This document shows, piece by piece, positions 27,401 to 42,400 of a DNA stretch of 64,000 bases (its first letter is position 1; each line of letters starts with the position of its first letter). This DNA is from Campanula takesimana (taxonomy: Eukaryota > Streptophyta > Magnoliopsida > Asterales > Campanulaceae). Made by a program: the position numbers and the translations under genes. Below the pieces are notes generated by a model. That model did not search any database, was not told the origin of the DNA, and saw only the letters and a list, made by a program, of their open reading frames with translations. The stretch covers positions 1-64,000 of the forward strand of contig JAOWBW010001303.1 in assembly GCA_026119855.1 (NCBI GenBank). Direction: 5' to 3'.

Positions 27401-30400
27401 GTCCTCTACCTAGATGGTTAATCTAGGATTTTCTAATAGCTACTAGACTTGTATTAATTAGAGGAGGTTTTACAAGATGATTCTAAACTCTAATCAAACA
27501 ATCTAACCTATAAAGCTATGAAAAATCAACCGGTGCATTCGAAGTATATAATCTATGTGATTATATAAATCGGGTGTGTGTGTGAAAATGAGTCAAATGA
27601 TCTAAGTATCTAAATGATGGTTTGAGCAAATGAAGAACTTTCGGTGTAAAAGCTGAGTATGGAATGGTTGATGGCTTGAAGCTTGATGAAGGAATTCTGG
27701 GTTTGCTAAGGAGATGGTTTGAAGGTTTAAATATCTGGGTAACAATCTTCAAAGCAAACTTGAATACTTGGAAATAAATCTCTTGAAGCTCAGCAACCTT
27801 CATTGTTGAGAAATGAAGGCTATTTATAGGCAGTGCACCCTTGTGACCGTTGGGTAAAGATTTGAATCAAATCTGAAGGGTACAGTGCTGTTGAATTCCC
27901 ATTGGTTGAGCTGTCATTGTCGCCCTTTGTTTTGTCTTGTAGTCCTAGGTAGTTGTAGCACCACTACCTGACACCCGTCCTTTGTTGCAGAAAGGACTAA
28001 CGGTAAACAATTCAAATTGCTTGGACAAGACCGACATTCCTTGCAGTAAATCCAAGTTAGCTTAGAATTATTTTGACATGACATAAAATATTCCTTTACG
28101 GTTGAAAAGAGAATATAAATGACTTCACTTGAATTCTTCATTAACTGATCGGCGGTTCCACCAAGCATAGGAGCGGTTCTGAGGATGAACTTGATGTGCG
28201 GTTTCATAAGAAACGGAAGCACGCGGTTACATGATTGCGGTTCCATAAAGTGTCATCAGTGGTTCCAAGAGAGACTTGAGGAGCAGTTTCATCAAAACCA
28301 CAGAATGCGGTTTGATGAAAAACAAGCAGCTCTATGCTGGCGGTTTTTAGATAGAATGAATGCGGTTTGAAGATCTAAACCGCTAATCTAACCGATCTCA
28401 ATACTCAGCCTAGACAAATAAAAATCTAGAAATTGACTTGTCTAAAAGTTGAAGTATAACTTCATTACATGTGGTCCTAAAGTCCATAGAAAGACACGTG
28501 GCATGGATCAATCAAATTAAGTGGGTGTACTAACAATGAATCCTAACAATCTCCCCTATTTGATTGATGCCATTACCACACTATAATAATGAGTAAACTC
28601 CTTTTCTGCCCCTCGTACTATGGCCCCAACATCAATTTGACACTCGTACTATTGAAACAACAAATGTATGATGCGTACTATAGTTTTATTAGCAAAATTA
28701 ACCAATTTACTATTCAGTCGTTAACTTTTTTTAACACACGTTTTTTTTTTAACGAGCATTAATTTATAACTAACTTTTGTTATCTCCATTATCTTCCCAA
28801 ACCCAACATCCACCCCACCCTTCCCAGCCCAACACCGCCACCACCGCCCCCATCACCACCGCCACAAGACGGGATCCCCTGCACAGCAGCCGCCGCCGGG
28901 ACATGAAACTCACCCAAACTGGTTCCAATGCCTGCCTTCACCATAGTAAACCCCTCTAGAGTCCTAGGCGACAACAACAGGACAGGAATAAACCAAAAAT
29001 TCTGGCCAAATGGCCAGAATTCGAACCAAATTCAGCAAAAAATCAAAACCAAATCGCATATGTAAAAATAGAATTCCGACTTCGTTAATCGTTGGATCGT
29101 CGTGAAACTTCTGGGATTTGGTCGCATACCCTAGGCGCACATGATGACCGTTGGGATCTTCCAAATAATTTCCGGAGAGGGATAAATGGCCGGCGGCGAA
29201 AACTGGCGAAAATCTCCAAAAATTCGCTATATTAAAAATCAAATTCCCGCTTGATTAACTGTTGGATTGTCGTCAAATTTCTGGGGTAAGTTGGCATCAC
29301 TCAGGCGCTCATATTGACCATTGGGATCAGCAAAATAATCAGCGGTGCGGGAGATATGGCCGACGGCGCAAATGATGGAGATAACAAAAGTTAGTTATAA
29401 ATTAATGCTCGTTAAAAAATAACGTGTGTTAAAAAAAGTTAACGACTGGATAGTAAATTGGTTAATTTTGCTAATAAAACTATAGTACGCATCATACATT
29501 TGTTGTTTCAATAGTACGAGTGTCAAATTGATGTTGGGGCCATAGTACGAGGGGCAGAAAAGAGTTTACTCCTATAATAATAGCAAAACACTGTACTTGG
29601 TAAAAACATGTCCGAAATAAATTTCATGAAATTGCATGTCCCAAGTTAATGCACACACTATGCTAGATCATAGATTTCTAATCTATCAAAAAAACAAAGG
29701 AAATGAAAAGAAAAAAATAGATAAGAAATTCATTCAGATGCATATAAAGTGATATGATTTTGAAAAACAGATATTCATGTTTAAACTGAATGTTTAAAAC
29801 AAAATGCACTTAAAATATTTTCATGATGAATATAGGGCATGAGGTTTTAAAAATGCAAGTATTGTTCCACAAACAAGCAGTTTGAATAAACAAAGTTTTG
29901 GAAACAGAATGCCATGCAATCATTCTATTATAATTCAATCATAAAGGTGTGAAACAAACTTACAGATTAGGAATTATAAGAGAGAACAAAAAGACAAAGA
30001 TAAAAAATCTAGTCTACTTCATCAGTAGCGGCATGAACTCTTTCTTCAGCGGCACCATCTGCAATATTGTCCTGCGCGGCTTGGTCATCAACGACAGCTT
30101 GAGGGTCTTCGGCATCAGGGGCGGTTGGAGTAACATATCTTGAACCGGAGGGAAGGGCGGTTTCAAACATAAAGTCTGCTGCACGAAGCCGAATCTCAGA
30201 TGGTTCATTGATTCTATGTTCAATAGCAGCGGTTTGCTTGACCAACTTGCCAGTTTTGTGCAGTATGAGATCAGAGCTGTCAAAGATATGCTTGGCCAGA
30301 ATATCAAGCTTTTGTTCTATGGAGTCCATTCTGGTATCAACTTCTTGCTGCTTTAAGGAGTAGATCCCATGGTTGGTTCTGACCAGATCTTGTAGAGCTA

Positions 30401-33400
30401 GTTGATTGTCCAAGATCATATTGAGCTTTTCATTTAACTGTTGCTGGTTTGATCTATCATCAATTCTATCTGATACTCTCTCCCCCTTAATGGCATCAAG
30501 ATCCGACTGAATAGTTAGGAGGTGAGAGTTGAACCTAGCAGCGGAGGATTGTTGATGAAACTGAATGTGTCTAACCGCATCTATCAAATCAGCGGTTGAG
30601 GCATGAAGAGGCAGAATTGGATAAGATTGAAATGAAGGAGGGGGCTCATCAGAAGGAGTATAATCAGGCATAGGCTCATCATCATCATCATCATCATCAG
30701 AGATGGAGATGGCATCATCAGATTGATGGGAAGGGGAGGAATGCAGTTTTGCCTTGCCTTTCAAAAGAATATGTGCCTCTTCTAATGATTGACCCATAGA
30801 CACCCTAAGTGCGGTTTCAAATTCTATGGGGTCAAAGGGAAGGGAAAAAGAATAAGGAACAATGTCGGTTTGAGAAGGAGTAAGAACTGGATATCTCATA
30901 AAATCATCAAGGAGGAAAATAGAAGGTGAAGGAACAATTAATAGGCGGTATAGGTTTAGAATGCAATGACAGTTAAAGTATAGAAAGAATTGGGAGGCAA
31001 GAGAAGGATCCATGAGAACCTGATAGGCGGTTTCAGCAATGATCTGTTCTGCAACAGAGAGAATGATTTGATCAGCAACTGCTTCCATTTCATCCTTGGG
31101 AAAAATTGCATAAGGATTGGGGCGGCCAGCCTTCAAGAATCTGTCTTCGGCTTTGGCGGCGGCACAGGCACGAGCTCCAGCCCTTCTTTCCCTTGAAGTT
31201 TTAGTTTTGAACCTCTTCAAATAGGAAGCCAGTTCTGCAGCACTCTTCCTTTTTCTTGTCTTCGGTTTTATGAATGAAACCGATGGAGGAGCCGAAGGAG
31301 ATAGCGGTTGAACCGAAGAGGATGGCTGAACCGGAGATGGCAAGACCGTAGCAGCATAAGGTAAATCTGGAGATGAGGAAGGAGATGACAAAACCGGAGA
31401 AGGAGTGTGCTCAGGAGAGTCAAATTCCAGTTTGCGCTTGAGTTTTGGAGGAGAGTCCTCAGTTGACATTGGGTTAATTCCTGCTCTCCTCATTTCAGCC
31501 CTTTTTCTCAATTCTTTTGCAAAACTACCTTCAAGAGGTGAGTGATCCTTCTTGTCATAGGCCTCTGAGAAATCAACTGCACCAGGTGGCCTTGACTGCC
31601 AATGTTCAACAAAGTCATATTTCTTGATCAATTTCCTCCTTTTCTTCGGTGGTTGAACCTTGAGAACTTCAACATCTTTGCTCAGGTTCATCTTGGATGG
31701 CCTCTGACAAGTCAGTCTGCTCAAGCATAGCCGCAGCCTCAAACACATCGTTTTGCTCAGGCTGAACCGCAGCCTCAGACACTTGGGTCTGCTCAGGCTC
31801 GGTTTGAGAAGAGGGTTTAAGATTAGGAAAGGCTTTGTAGATTTCAGCCAACTGTTCGTCAGTATACTGAACAGAGGGCGGTTTTAAAGTTGTAGGTTTA
31901 GGAGGAGAGGAGGTAGGAATGAAGAGATGTGGGGAAGGAATAAGTTCAGGAATAGATGGTTTAGAAGGGGATAATGGTTTGGTTTGAATGGATTTGGCTT
32001 TGGTGGCTTTGAGAGTGGAGGCATCCATTGCAAACTTGAGAGATTTCTCCACATTCTGATGTAATGGAGATAGGGGTTTAATTTGAGGATTTGGAGTTGA
32101 AGGTTTGGAAGTAGGAGGTTTGGGAAGAGTAGGTGAGAGTCTGATAGGGGGAAATGAGGTTGAAGTAGAAGGGGGTTTAGATGACGGTTTGGATGAGGGT
32201 TTAGAGGGAGGTTTGGCTAGGTCTGCCTTTGTGATGACTTTGGGAATTTGGGCAGAACCTTTCCTTTTTCTTGTGGGAGCGGTTTCCATGGGTTGAGCCG
32301 CAGGTCTATGCCTTGCTGCAGGCTCCCCCTCAACCGCTTGCTCCCCCTCAGCCGAAGCACCGGTTTGATCTAACTGACTTAGCCCTATTCTATTCAAGGT
32401 TTCAGTCTGAACTTCATTCCTTAACATCGTAGCATGGGCCTGATCAGCTATGGCACTAGCATACAGTTTTCCTGATTTATTGAGCTGAGCCTCAGGATAA
32501 GGGCCACGTTCGGCTTCAGGTAGGGGGTCCTCACTCCAAACAGTTTGGGCAAATCTCCATCCAAACTTCATTCTGAAAGCTTCTAATTTGGACAAACCGA
32601 AGATGGTCTTCTCTAAGGGGTCCAGCCAGTAATCCTTGTTGGTAGAGGAGAACTTGAATATCTCAGGTTCCTGGTGAAGAAATTGAGTAAGCAATCTGCA
32701 ATGAGTTCTAATCTTGGACTTGCCAGCGGCTTTGTCAGCGGCATGGTGGTGCAGAGCATTGATCATTTCCTTCATAACTACCTTGGGCCAGTGTAACTTC
32801 TTTCCTTTGTAAATTGCCACACAGTAGGCATACTATTCTAATGTGAAGTTGTTATGGTTCCCATTCTTGCACATTACAGCTGAGTCCACCAGGTCATATA
32901 GAAGTTCCATCACCTCTCCAAAATCCTTTTTGGAGGAATTCTTGGTGGAGAACAAACTGACTCCAATCAATTCCAAATTAGTGCTGTTCAATAGCTCCGG
33001 TTTGATAGATAAGATCCCAGAATTCTCAAGTCCAGCTAACACACCTATTTTTGTTGCGGTTAGGGTCACAACTTGCCACAAACCGTAGATCGAATAGCAT
33101 CCTCATAATGCACTTCACCAGTTTCCAAATTTCTAATTTCTTCACCCCTTGCATTTATCAAAGCCGCAGTGGTAGAGTTCCCATTATCAAAGAATTCTGA
33201 ACAAATAATTGGGACAAATTGAAGTTCATCCATGAGGAACAGAGGCAGGAGCTTGGTTGTTTCTAACAAATTGAGCAGCTTCCTTCCAACAGTGTCCTGT
33301 TTAAATTCGGCTTCAATGATTCTTGAGCCTGGTACAAAGTTGGATGTATCCTAAAAAAATAGATTTGAAGAATGACAGTTTGAAACCTTAAGCAAACCGT

Positions 33401-36400
33401 GGTTTGAATAAGACTTACAAACTGTAACAAGGAATCCTAACAATTAAATCATGCGGTTAAAAAAAAACAGTTAAAATAAGACGGATCAAAGAAGGAAATT
33501 TTTGAAAAAGAGTTTGAATGCACGAAGAACACGAAGAACAAAGTATGAACATGCAAAACAAAATCTTTAACAAAATATGAAATAATTATACCAAAACGAC
33601 CACAAAGGGCAGATTTTAACAAAGTTCTAAAAAGGCTAAGGCAAGTAACAACACTGGAACCCAAAATCTGCAAATATGCGCAAGAACACCAAATAACCCA
33701 AAAATTGATTTTGCTCAAAAATGAACACAAATCACAAAATGGAGTAATCAAACAATATATATATGCAAAATGCGAGTACAACCCAACCAAAAATTTAAAG
33801 AAAAAGCATAAAATGATCAAGGAAGATGAACAAGATTTTTCAAGCAACAATGGCGGACAGGCATGATAAATACTGAGTTAGGGTTCAGAAATTCATACCA
33901 TATCAGGCTTCGATGCTTTGGAAGATGTAGAAGTAGAAGCAAGATCGATTGTTTTCTTTGGTGCCATATGAAAATTGTTTAAGTAAGAAATTTTTAGAGA
34001 GAGAGTACAGAGTGTACGCAGAGAGTGCAGAGGAGAGAGAAGAGTTTTGCCAAATAGAGAAAGAAGGTAAAAAGTTAAAATGAAAAATGATTTGTCTTTT
34101 ATACTCAATTAACCACCTCGGGTAGTGGAGCGGCCATGACGGCTGAGAAAAACTTAACCGTCAGCGTACCTGTCGATTCGCATTTAATGCGGCAGAGATA
34201 ATTGCACAAAAGCCCTTAAGAAATGAAGTGACATAAAGTAGGGACTAAATTGCAATAATTCATACCTGAGCGGTTTGAGTAAACCGACTTACCTTTTCCT
34301 CATTAACGGTTTTGATGAAACCGATATCTCTCAGATCTGTTTTCGGTTTTAGTAGATCAAACCGAGTCTTTGCTTTCACACTCCGGTTTGGATCAAACTG
34401 AAGATATTCTTCCTGACTCTTTTGACTGGAGCCTTTATTGATGCTGTTTCAATGTTGATAGAACCGCAAGCTATTTTTGTATTTTCTTAATAGAGCCAAA
34501 ATACTTAACAAAAAATTTATTAGAACAAGAAATCAAGACATGAAATAATTTAAGTTAGTTCCAGCATACCCATTTCTCCTCGTAAATGAAAGAACCTTGA
34601 ATTTTCGAGCGGTTTGGTGAGGATGTCAGCAATTTGATCATCAGTTCCCACCTTTGCTAAGAATATGTTCTTCTTTTCAACATGATCTTTGAGGAAATGA
34701 TATCTTATGTCAATGTGCTTTGTCTTTGAATGTTGAACTGGATTGTTGGAGATAGAAATTGCTGCAGTACTATCACAGTAGATAGGGCAGTTCTTTTCAA
34801 ATACTTCATAGTCTTCCAACTGCTGTTTCATCCAGAGAATTTGAGAGCAACAGCTTCCAGCCGCAATATATTCAGCTTCAGCGATTGAGACTGAAACCGA
34901 TGCTTGTTTCTTGCTAGACCATGATACAAGCCGAGATCCAAGGAACTGACATGTACCACTAGTGCTTTTTCTATCAATCTTACATGCTACAAAGTCAGCA
35001 TCTGAATAACCTAACAAATCAAATGAAGATTCTTTGGAGTAACAAAGTCCAAGGTTAACAGAGCCACATAAATATCTAATAATATGTTTAACAGCAATAA
35101 GATGAGATTCTCTAGGGTCAGCTTGAAATCTAGCACAAACACACGCCTACTTGCAGTTAAGTAAAGAAGAGAGCCAATCATACCTTGGTAGAGTGTCTGA
35201 TTCACTTTCTTACCTTGTTCATCTCGATCCAAACTGCAGGCCTTTTGCATTGGGGTATCTACTGGTTTAGCGGTTTCAAGCCCGAATTTCTTGATCAAAT
35301 CCTTGGTGTATTTGGCTTGATTTATAAAGATTCCATCATGACATTGCTTTATTTAGAGTCCAAGAAAGAATGTCAACTTTCCCATCATACTCATCTTAAA
35401 TTTACCTTTCATTAACTTCTCAAACTTAACGCACATAGTTTCATTAGTAGAACCGAAAATAATATCATCAACATATATTTGAACTAATAATGAATGACCT
35501 TTGTGTTTAGCAATAAATAAAGTTGTATCAATTTTACCTCGAGAGAAGCCTTGTTCAATAAGAAACTTAGATAGAGTGTCATACCATGCTCTTGGTGCTT
35601 GTTTGAGTCCATACAGGGCCTTCTTGAGCTTGAAGACATGATTGGGTAATTTGTTATCTTCAAAACCTGGCAATTGTACATAGAAGTTCATGCACTCTTC
35701 ACATCCATTTGATATAACTTGAATTTCTTGAAGGAGGCATAGGCCAGGAATAATCTGATGGCTTCAAGTCTGGCTACAGGGGCAAAGGTTTCATCATAGT
35801 CAATCCCTTCTTCTTGTCTATATCCTTGAGCAACCAACCTTGCTTTGTTTCTTGTTATAGTACCATTTTCATCCATCTTGTTTCTGTATACCCATTTTGT
35901 TCCAATTACAGTGTGATCTCTGGGTCTTAGAACTAGAGTCCAAACTCTGTATCTTTAAACTGATTGAGCTCTTCTTGCATTCCAGCTACCCAACTTGGAT
36001 CACTTAGAGCTTCATCAACCTTCTTTGGTTCCATCTGAGATAACAGTGCGGTTGAGAACAAACTGTGGTTATCTCTATGAGTTAAGCTTCTTCTTGTTTG
36101 AACACCAGAACTGATAAGACCTATAACATTGGTTGTTGGATGGTCTCTATGCTCATTGATTTCTGGAGGGAGGTCTTTATGAACCACTATTTCTTGAAGA
36201 TTTTCTAGAGGAGGCTCTTCTTGATAATCATTGAAATCTTCATTGAAGGTGATGTTTGGAAATGAATCAACGGTTTGAATGGGGACAGAAGATAGCGGTT
36301 CAGCAGCAACATCATTTGCGGATTGACTGGATGCGGCTGGAGAACCTGATGGAGCGGTTTGAGTAGGTTGGTCATCAGCTGCTGTATGATTAGGGTAAGA

Positions 36401-39400
36401 TGTACCTGTCTCAAAACCACTAAAATCATCAACAACATTTAGAGCCATATGTGGCTCAAGAAGATCATGTTCATCAAATGTAACATGGACATACTCTACA
36501 ATTTTTAATGAAGTCTTATTGAAACAACGAAAAGCTTTAGAGTGTTTTGAATAACCAACAAAAATACCTCATCGCCTTAGCATCAAATTTACTTCGATGC
36601 TCTCTGCCATTGTATAAGATGTAGCATTTGCATCCAAATATCTTAAAGAAGGCAATGTTGGGTGATCTGCCTCTCCACAATTCATAAGGAGTTTTGTTGT
36701 GAACTTTGATGATGAAGGAGCGGTTCTGGGTGAAACATGCGGTATTGACAGCTTCGGCCCAGAAGTACTTGGGAAGTTGGCTTCTGCAATCATGGTCTTC
36801 CCGGCTTCAATCAAAGTCCTGTTCTTTCTTTCTACTACTCCATTCTGTTGTGGAACTCCAGCGGCAGAGAAATTGTGAACAATTCCATGATCATCACAAT
36901 ATTGGGCAACACCATTGTTTGAAAATTTGGTTCCATTATCTGAACGCACAGCAACGATGTCATCTAATTTCTGAGTTTGGAGCTGTCTAAATAGAGCGGT
37001 TACGATGCCATAAGTATCATCTTTAGAGGCCATCATTTCTACCCATGTATATCTTGAAAAGTCATCAACCACCACCAAGGTATAGCGGTTTCCTCCTATA
37101 CTGGCGGTTGGATAGGTCCAAATAAATCCATGTGAAGCAGTTGTAAGCAGCAGTTCGTTGAAGGCGCAGTTTTTCTTGGAAATGACTGTTTGGGCTGCTT
37201 ACCAAGCTGGCATGCTTTACATTTCTTATCATGGTGATCAGCCACTTTGGGTAGTCCTTTAACAAGACCGTCCCTTTGCAGTTTTGCTAGATACTTGAAG
37301 TTCAAGTGGCTGAGCCGCTTATGCCATAACCAGCTGCTTTCACTTATATTTTTTGCTACAAAACATAGGCCAGCAATAGAAACAATATTACTCAAATCTA
37401 TCATATATACATCACCTGTTCTGTTGCCAGTGAGTAGTGTAACTCCAGAAGTTGCATCTTTAATGAAACAGTTAGTTGAGGTGAAATTGCAGTTCATTCC
37501 TTTGTCACAAAACTGAGATATGGAGAGAAGGTTGTGCTTGAGTCCTTCTACTAGTGACACATTTTCAATAGTCACCTTTCCACTTTGATAGCTCCATATC
37601 CTATGGTTTCTCCTTTTTTATTGTTACCGAACACTACTGGGGGCCTCTCATACTAATGAAATCACAAAGAAGTTCATTATCTCCGGTCATGTGTCGTGAG
37701 CAACCACTATCCAAGTACCAAAGATCCTTATTCTTCTTTGCGGTTCCAGCCATAAAGCATAAGATCTAAAAAATAAACATTAAAGATTTTGGTCCCCTTA
37801 TTCTTTTGGGTCCTAGGGTTAGCAACTTTTTGGGACCCACACCTGTTTGACCTTAGGATTTTTACGTCCCTTGGCATTGTGTGTGAACCTTAAAAGACAA
37901 TGACCAGCACTATAACCATAATCAGCACAAATGACACAGTGAATTAAACAGGTTGAAGATTGCGGTTTTACAAACCCTTTACTGACCTTCAGTTTCTCAT
38001 GTTTAACTGGGTCAGCAGTTTTGGCTTTAACAAAGATTACCTTCTTGAGCTCAACCTTCCTCTTAGGTGCGGCTTTAGGAAATATGATAGGAATTTCCTT
38101 AAACTGACTAGGAGCGGTTTCATCACTCAATACTTCCTTGGTTGCCTCAGCCGCTGTGGGTTTCTCTTTGCACTTTGAATCTCTCCCAGTCTGGTTTTTA
38201 GGATACTCAAAGAAATAATTTTGCTTCTTAATTTCTTGTTTTGAGCCCTTTCTACCAGCATGATTAACCTTAAGAATTTCTTTGGTTTGTTCAGTTGGTT
38301 TCACACCACCTTCGGCACAAAGACAAGGACACTTACACCCATCATCGGTTTTAAACCCCAATCCACTTTTATCCGAAGTAGGAATTTGTGAATTTAGGAT
38401 TTGTTCCACGGTGATACCAGACTTAGTCCATACATCGGTCAATTTTTGAAGGTCACGCCTTTGTACAGTAAGCTCATGGATTTGGGTGAGAAGTGCCTCG
38501 TCTCTATCCTTCAGATAGCGGTTTTCTTCCTCAATTAATGATATCCCAGCAATTTGGAACTTGAGTTTCTCAATTTCCTCCTTGTGGGACTTGCATTCTC
38601 TTTGGGAATCTTCAAGTTCTACAGTCATTAGTTTATATGCCCTTTTAAGCACAGTATGTTGTTGATAAATGATATTAGCACGTTTTAATACGTGGTCATC
38701 ATGGCTTTGGTCTGCTTGAACCTCTGGAATGCAGTTTGGTGTTGTAGGATCTTTGCTTGATCTAGCCTCAGGAGTCCTTGGTGAAACTGACTTCATTTGT
38801 TGATTTGGCAGTGGAAGACTTTCATCAATTTCAATTCTTTCTTCAAATCCCATGAGGCAAAGATTAGCAACTTCATCTTCATCATCACTGTCATCTGAAT
38901 CAAATCCCATCCATGTCAGCGGTTGATCCCATTGGTCAGCTACCATTCCTCTTCTTTTGACAAACTTCTTGTTGAATGGTTTCTTTGCTGGCGCGGCTTT
39001 ATGTCACGGTTTGGGACAACTTGAAGCAAAGTGACCTGGCTGTCTGCAGTTATAACAGACCAGGTCATCCCTTTTATTAGGATCTGCGGTTTTGTTGGAT
39101 CTGGTTGGAGGGACAAACTTTGCAGGTCCTTTGGGGGATGGAAATTGAGATCTATTCTTCTTCCTGAACTTGGTGTATTTCTTCACATACAATGCGAATT
39201 CTTCATCATCCATGTCATCAAAATCAACTTGACTAGAGCATGAAGATTGAGATGCTACACTCTGAGAATAAGAACTTTGAGGAGGAGTGTAGGATTGATG
39301 AGATTGCTGATAAGATTGATGAGGTTGAGGATATGGTTGATGTGATTGAGAATAGGATTGATGAGTCTGCTGATAATAATCAAGAGGTGCGGTTTGAGGA

Positions 39401-42400
39401 TTGTATCTAGGAACATTTTGGTCAGGAGGAGCGGTTTGCAAGTAGAGGTGAGGAGCGGCTTGATGATGGTCTGGATTGTAGACAGGAGATGAGGTATTGT
39501 TGAATGCAGCTAGAGAGAGGGTCTTAAATCTGCTTTCGATTTATGGACCTCTTCAAGCTTGAATTCAAAAACCTTCAGCATGGCATACAAGTGTCGAAGA
39601 TCAAGAGCTTCCAAGTCCTTATTGTCTTCAATGTTAGTAGTTTTGATCAGCCATTTGCTACCAAGTGCTTGCATGAATCTCATGTTCAAATCTGTATTAG
39701 AATAGACATGTCCAAGAGAAAAACAAACATTAACAATATCAATAAACCTATCATAGCATTGTCTAAGAGATTCCTTAGGATCTTTAACAAAATAGTTAAA
39801 GAGCCTTCTCTGTTGATAGAGGCGGTTCTTCTTGGTATCTGAATCTCCTTCCAGAAAGTCAACTATAGCATCCCAGGTAGCCTTTGCGGTTGTGCAGTGA
39901 AGAACCTTAGATGAGTCCTCAAGTCAATAGCTGACACTAGCATGGACATAGCTCTTCCATCAAAATCCACATTGTTGCGGTCTGCTTCAGTCCACTCACT
40001 TTCCAACTTCCTGATTTCAGCTTCTTCTCCTGCGGTTCCTGCACGAGGATTAGCTTTTATAGGAACGTATGGTCCATCCTTAACCGCAGTCCACAGTCTA
40101 CGATCACATGAAATCATGTGTTTCATCATCCTATCTTTCCAAAAGACAAAACTATCTTCATCCAGAATTGGTAAGTGATTCTAATTTGATGTTTGCATCA
40201 TATGGGTGTTTGTGTTTAGCATTGGATCAGCACCCAAACGGTTAAGCTTGAAAAAAAACAAGTTTTTGGTGGATATGCTCTGATACCACTTGTTGGTCCC
40301 CGAGGGCAACAAGGGTATAGAACCGCTAGAGGGGGGAGAATAGTGGTCCAAACTTTTTCGTAAAATACCCTTAAAAATCAACCGAGTACTTATCAGTTTG
40401 GTCAACTGCGGTTTAAAGCACTTAAACCGAACTGATAAAATGCACTGCGGAGTTTTTACGGTTTTGGCCAAACTGATAGTTAAAGAGTTGGGCGGTTTGA
40501 CTCGGGTTGAAAACACTATGATACAACCGATAGATCAAATTGAAGATCAAAGAAAAACCAATTCACTTTTCAAGTCATTTCGTATATGGATTCAAGTTAA
40601 AGACCACAAACAGAAAAGTAAATAACAAGACAGAAAAGTAAAGATCAAACACACAATTTGAAGAGGTTCGTTCTTGAATGAACTACGTCCTCTACCTAGA
40701 TGGTTAATCTAGGATTTTCAAATAGCTACTAGACTTGTATTAATTAGAGGAGGTTTTACAAGATGATTCTAAACTCTAATCAAACAATCTAACCTATAAA
40801 GCTATGAAAAATCAACCGGTGTATTTAAAGTATATAATCTATGTGATTATATAAATCGGGTGTGTGTGTGGAAAGGATTCAAATGCTCTAAGTATCTAAA
40901 TGATGGTTTGAGCAAATGAAGAACTTTCGGTGTAAAGGCTGAGTATGGAATGGTTGATGGCTTGAAGCTTGATGAAAGAATTCTGGGTTTGCTAAGGAGA
41001 TGGTTTGAAGGTTTGAATATCTGGGTAACAATCTTCAAAGCAAACTTGAATACTTGGGAATAAATCTCTTGAAGCTCAGCAACCTTCATTGTTGAGAAAT
41101 GAAGGCTATTTATAGGTAGTGCACCCTTGTGACCGTTGGGTAAAGATTTAAATCAAATCTGAAGGGTACAGTGCTGTTGAATTCCCATTGGTTGAGCTGT
41201 CATTGTCGTCCATTGTTTTGTCTGTAGTCCTATGTAGTTGTAGCACCACTACCTGACACCTGTCCTTTGTTGCAGAAAGGACTAACGGTAAACAGTTCAA
41301 ATTGCTTGGACAAGACCGACATTCCTTGCAGTAACTCCAAGTTAGCTTAGAGTTATTTTGACATGACATAAAATATTCCTTTACGGTTGAAAAGAGAATA
41401 TTTGTCTAAGGAATAAATGACTTCTCTTGAATTCTTCATTAACTGATCGGTGGTTCCACCAGGCATAGGAGCGGTTCCGAGGATGAACTTGATGTGCGGT
41501 TTCATAAGAAACGGAAGCACGCGGTTACATGATTGCGGTTCCATCAAGTGTCATCAGCGGTTCCAAGAGAGACTTGAGGAGCAGTTTCATCAAAACCACA
41601 GAATGCGGTTTGATGAAAAACAAGCAGCTCCATGCTGGCGGTTTTTAGATAGCATTAATGTGGTTTGAAGATCTAAACCGCTAATCTAACCGATCTCAAT
41701 ACTCAGCCTAGACAAATAAAAATCTAGAAATGGACTTGTCTAAAAGTTGAAGTATAACTTCATTACATGCGGTCCTAAAATCCATAAAAAGACACGTGGC
41801 ATGGATCAATCAAATTAAATGAGTGTACTAACAATGAATCCTAACAGATATACAAATTACTCACAAAGGTACCCATTTTGAAAATTGTTCTTACCATTTC
41901 CACTTCTAGCACACAAAAAATTAAAAATCCTCATTCTTCGCTATACTCCCTCCATCACACTTTAATCTTACAAAAATTACAATTTTATTTGTCCCGAATA
42001 AATTCACAAAAATATTCGTCCTTCCAACCTAAATATGACAATTCAATCATTTCCAAACTGAATCAGTGACTACCAATTTACTCTCTATTCCAAAATGATC
42101 TTTTTATTTGCCATATTTTATTATCTCAAAAAGATTTTCTTATATTTCTACTATTTAAGCTTAAATGTTCATAACCACAACATGGCTAGCGAATCAAGTG
42201 TTTAAATCCCTAAAAAAAAAAAAAGTAAACATTTTAAGATAAAGGGAGTATATTATTAACTAACATACTACATGAAAATTGAATAACCAAGAAAGAAGTC
42301 TTTATAATAAACTCAAGACCACATCACATGATACTTCAAAAAGCAACTGCAAATAACCAATATTTTTTCTGCTTTCAAATTCTAAATTCACTACGAATAT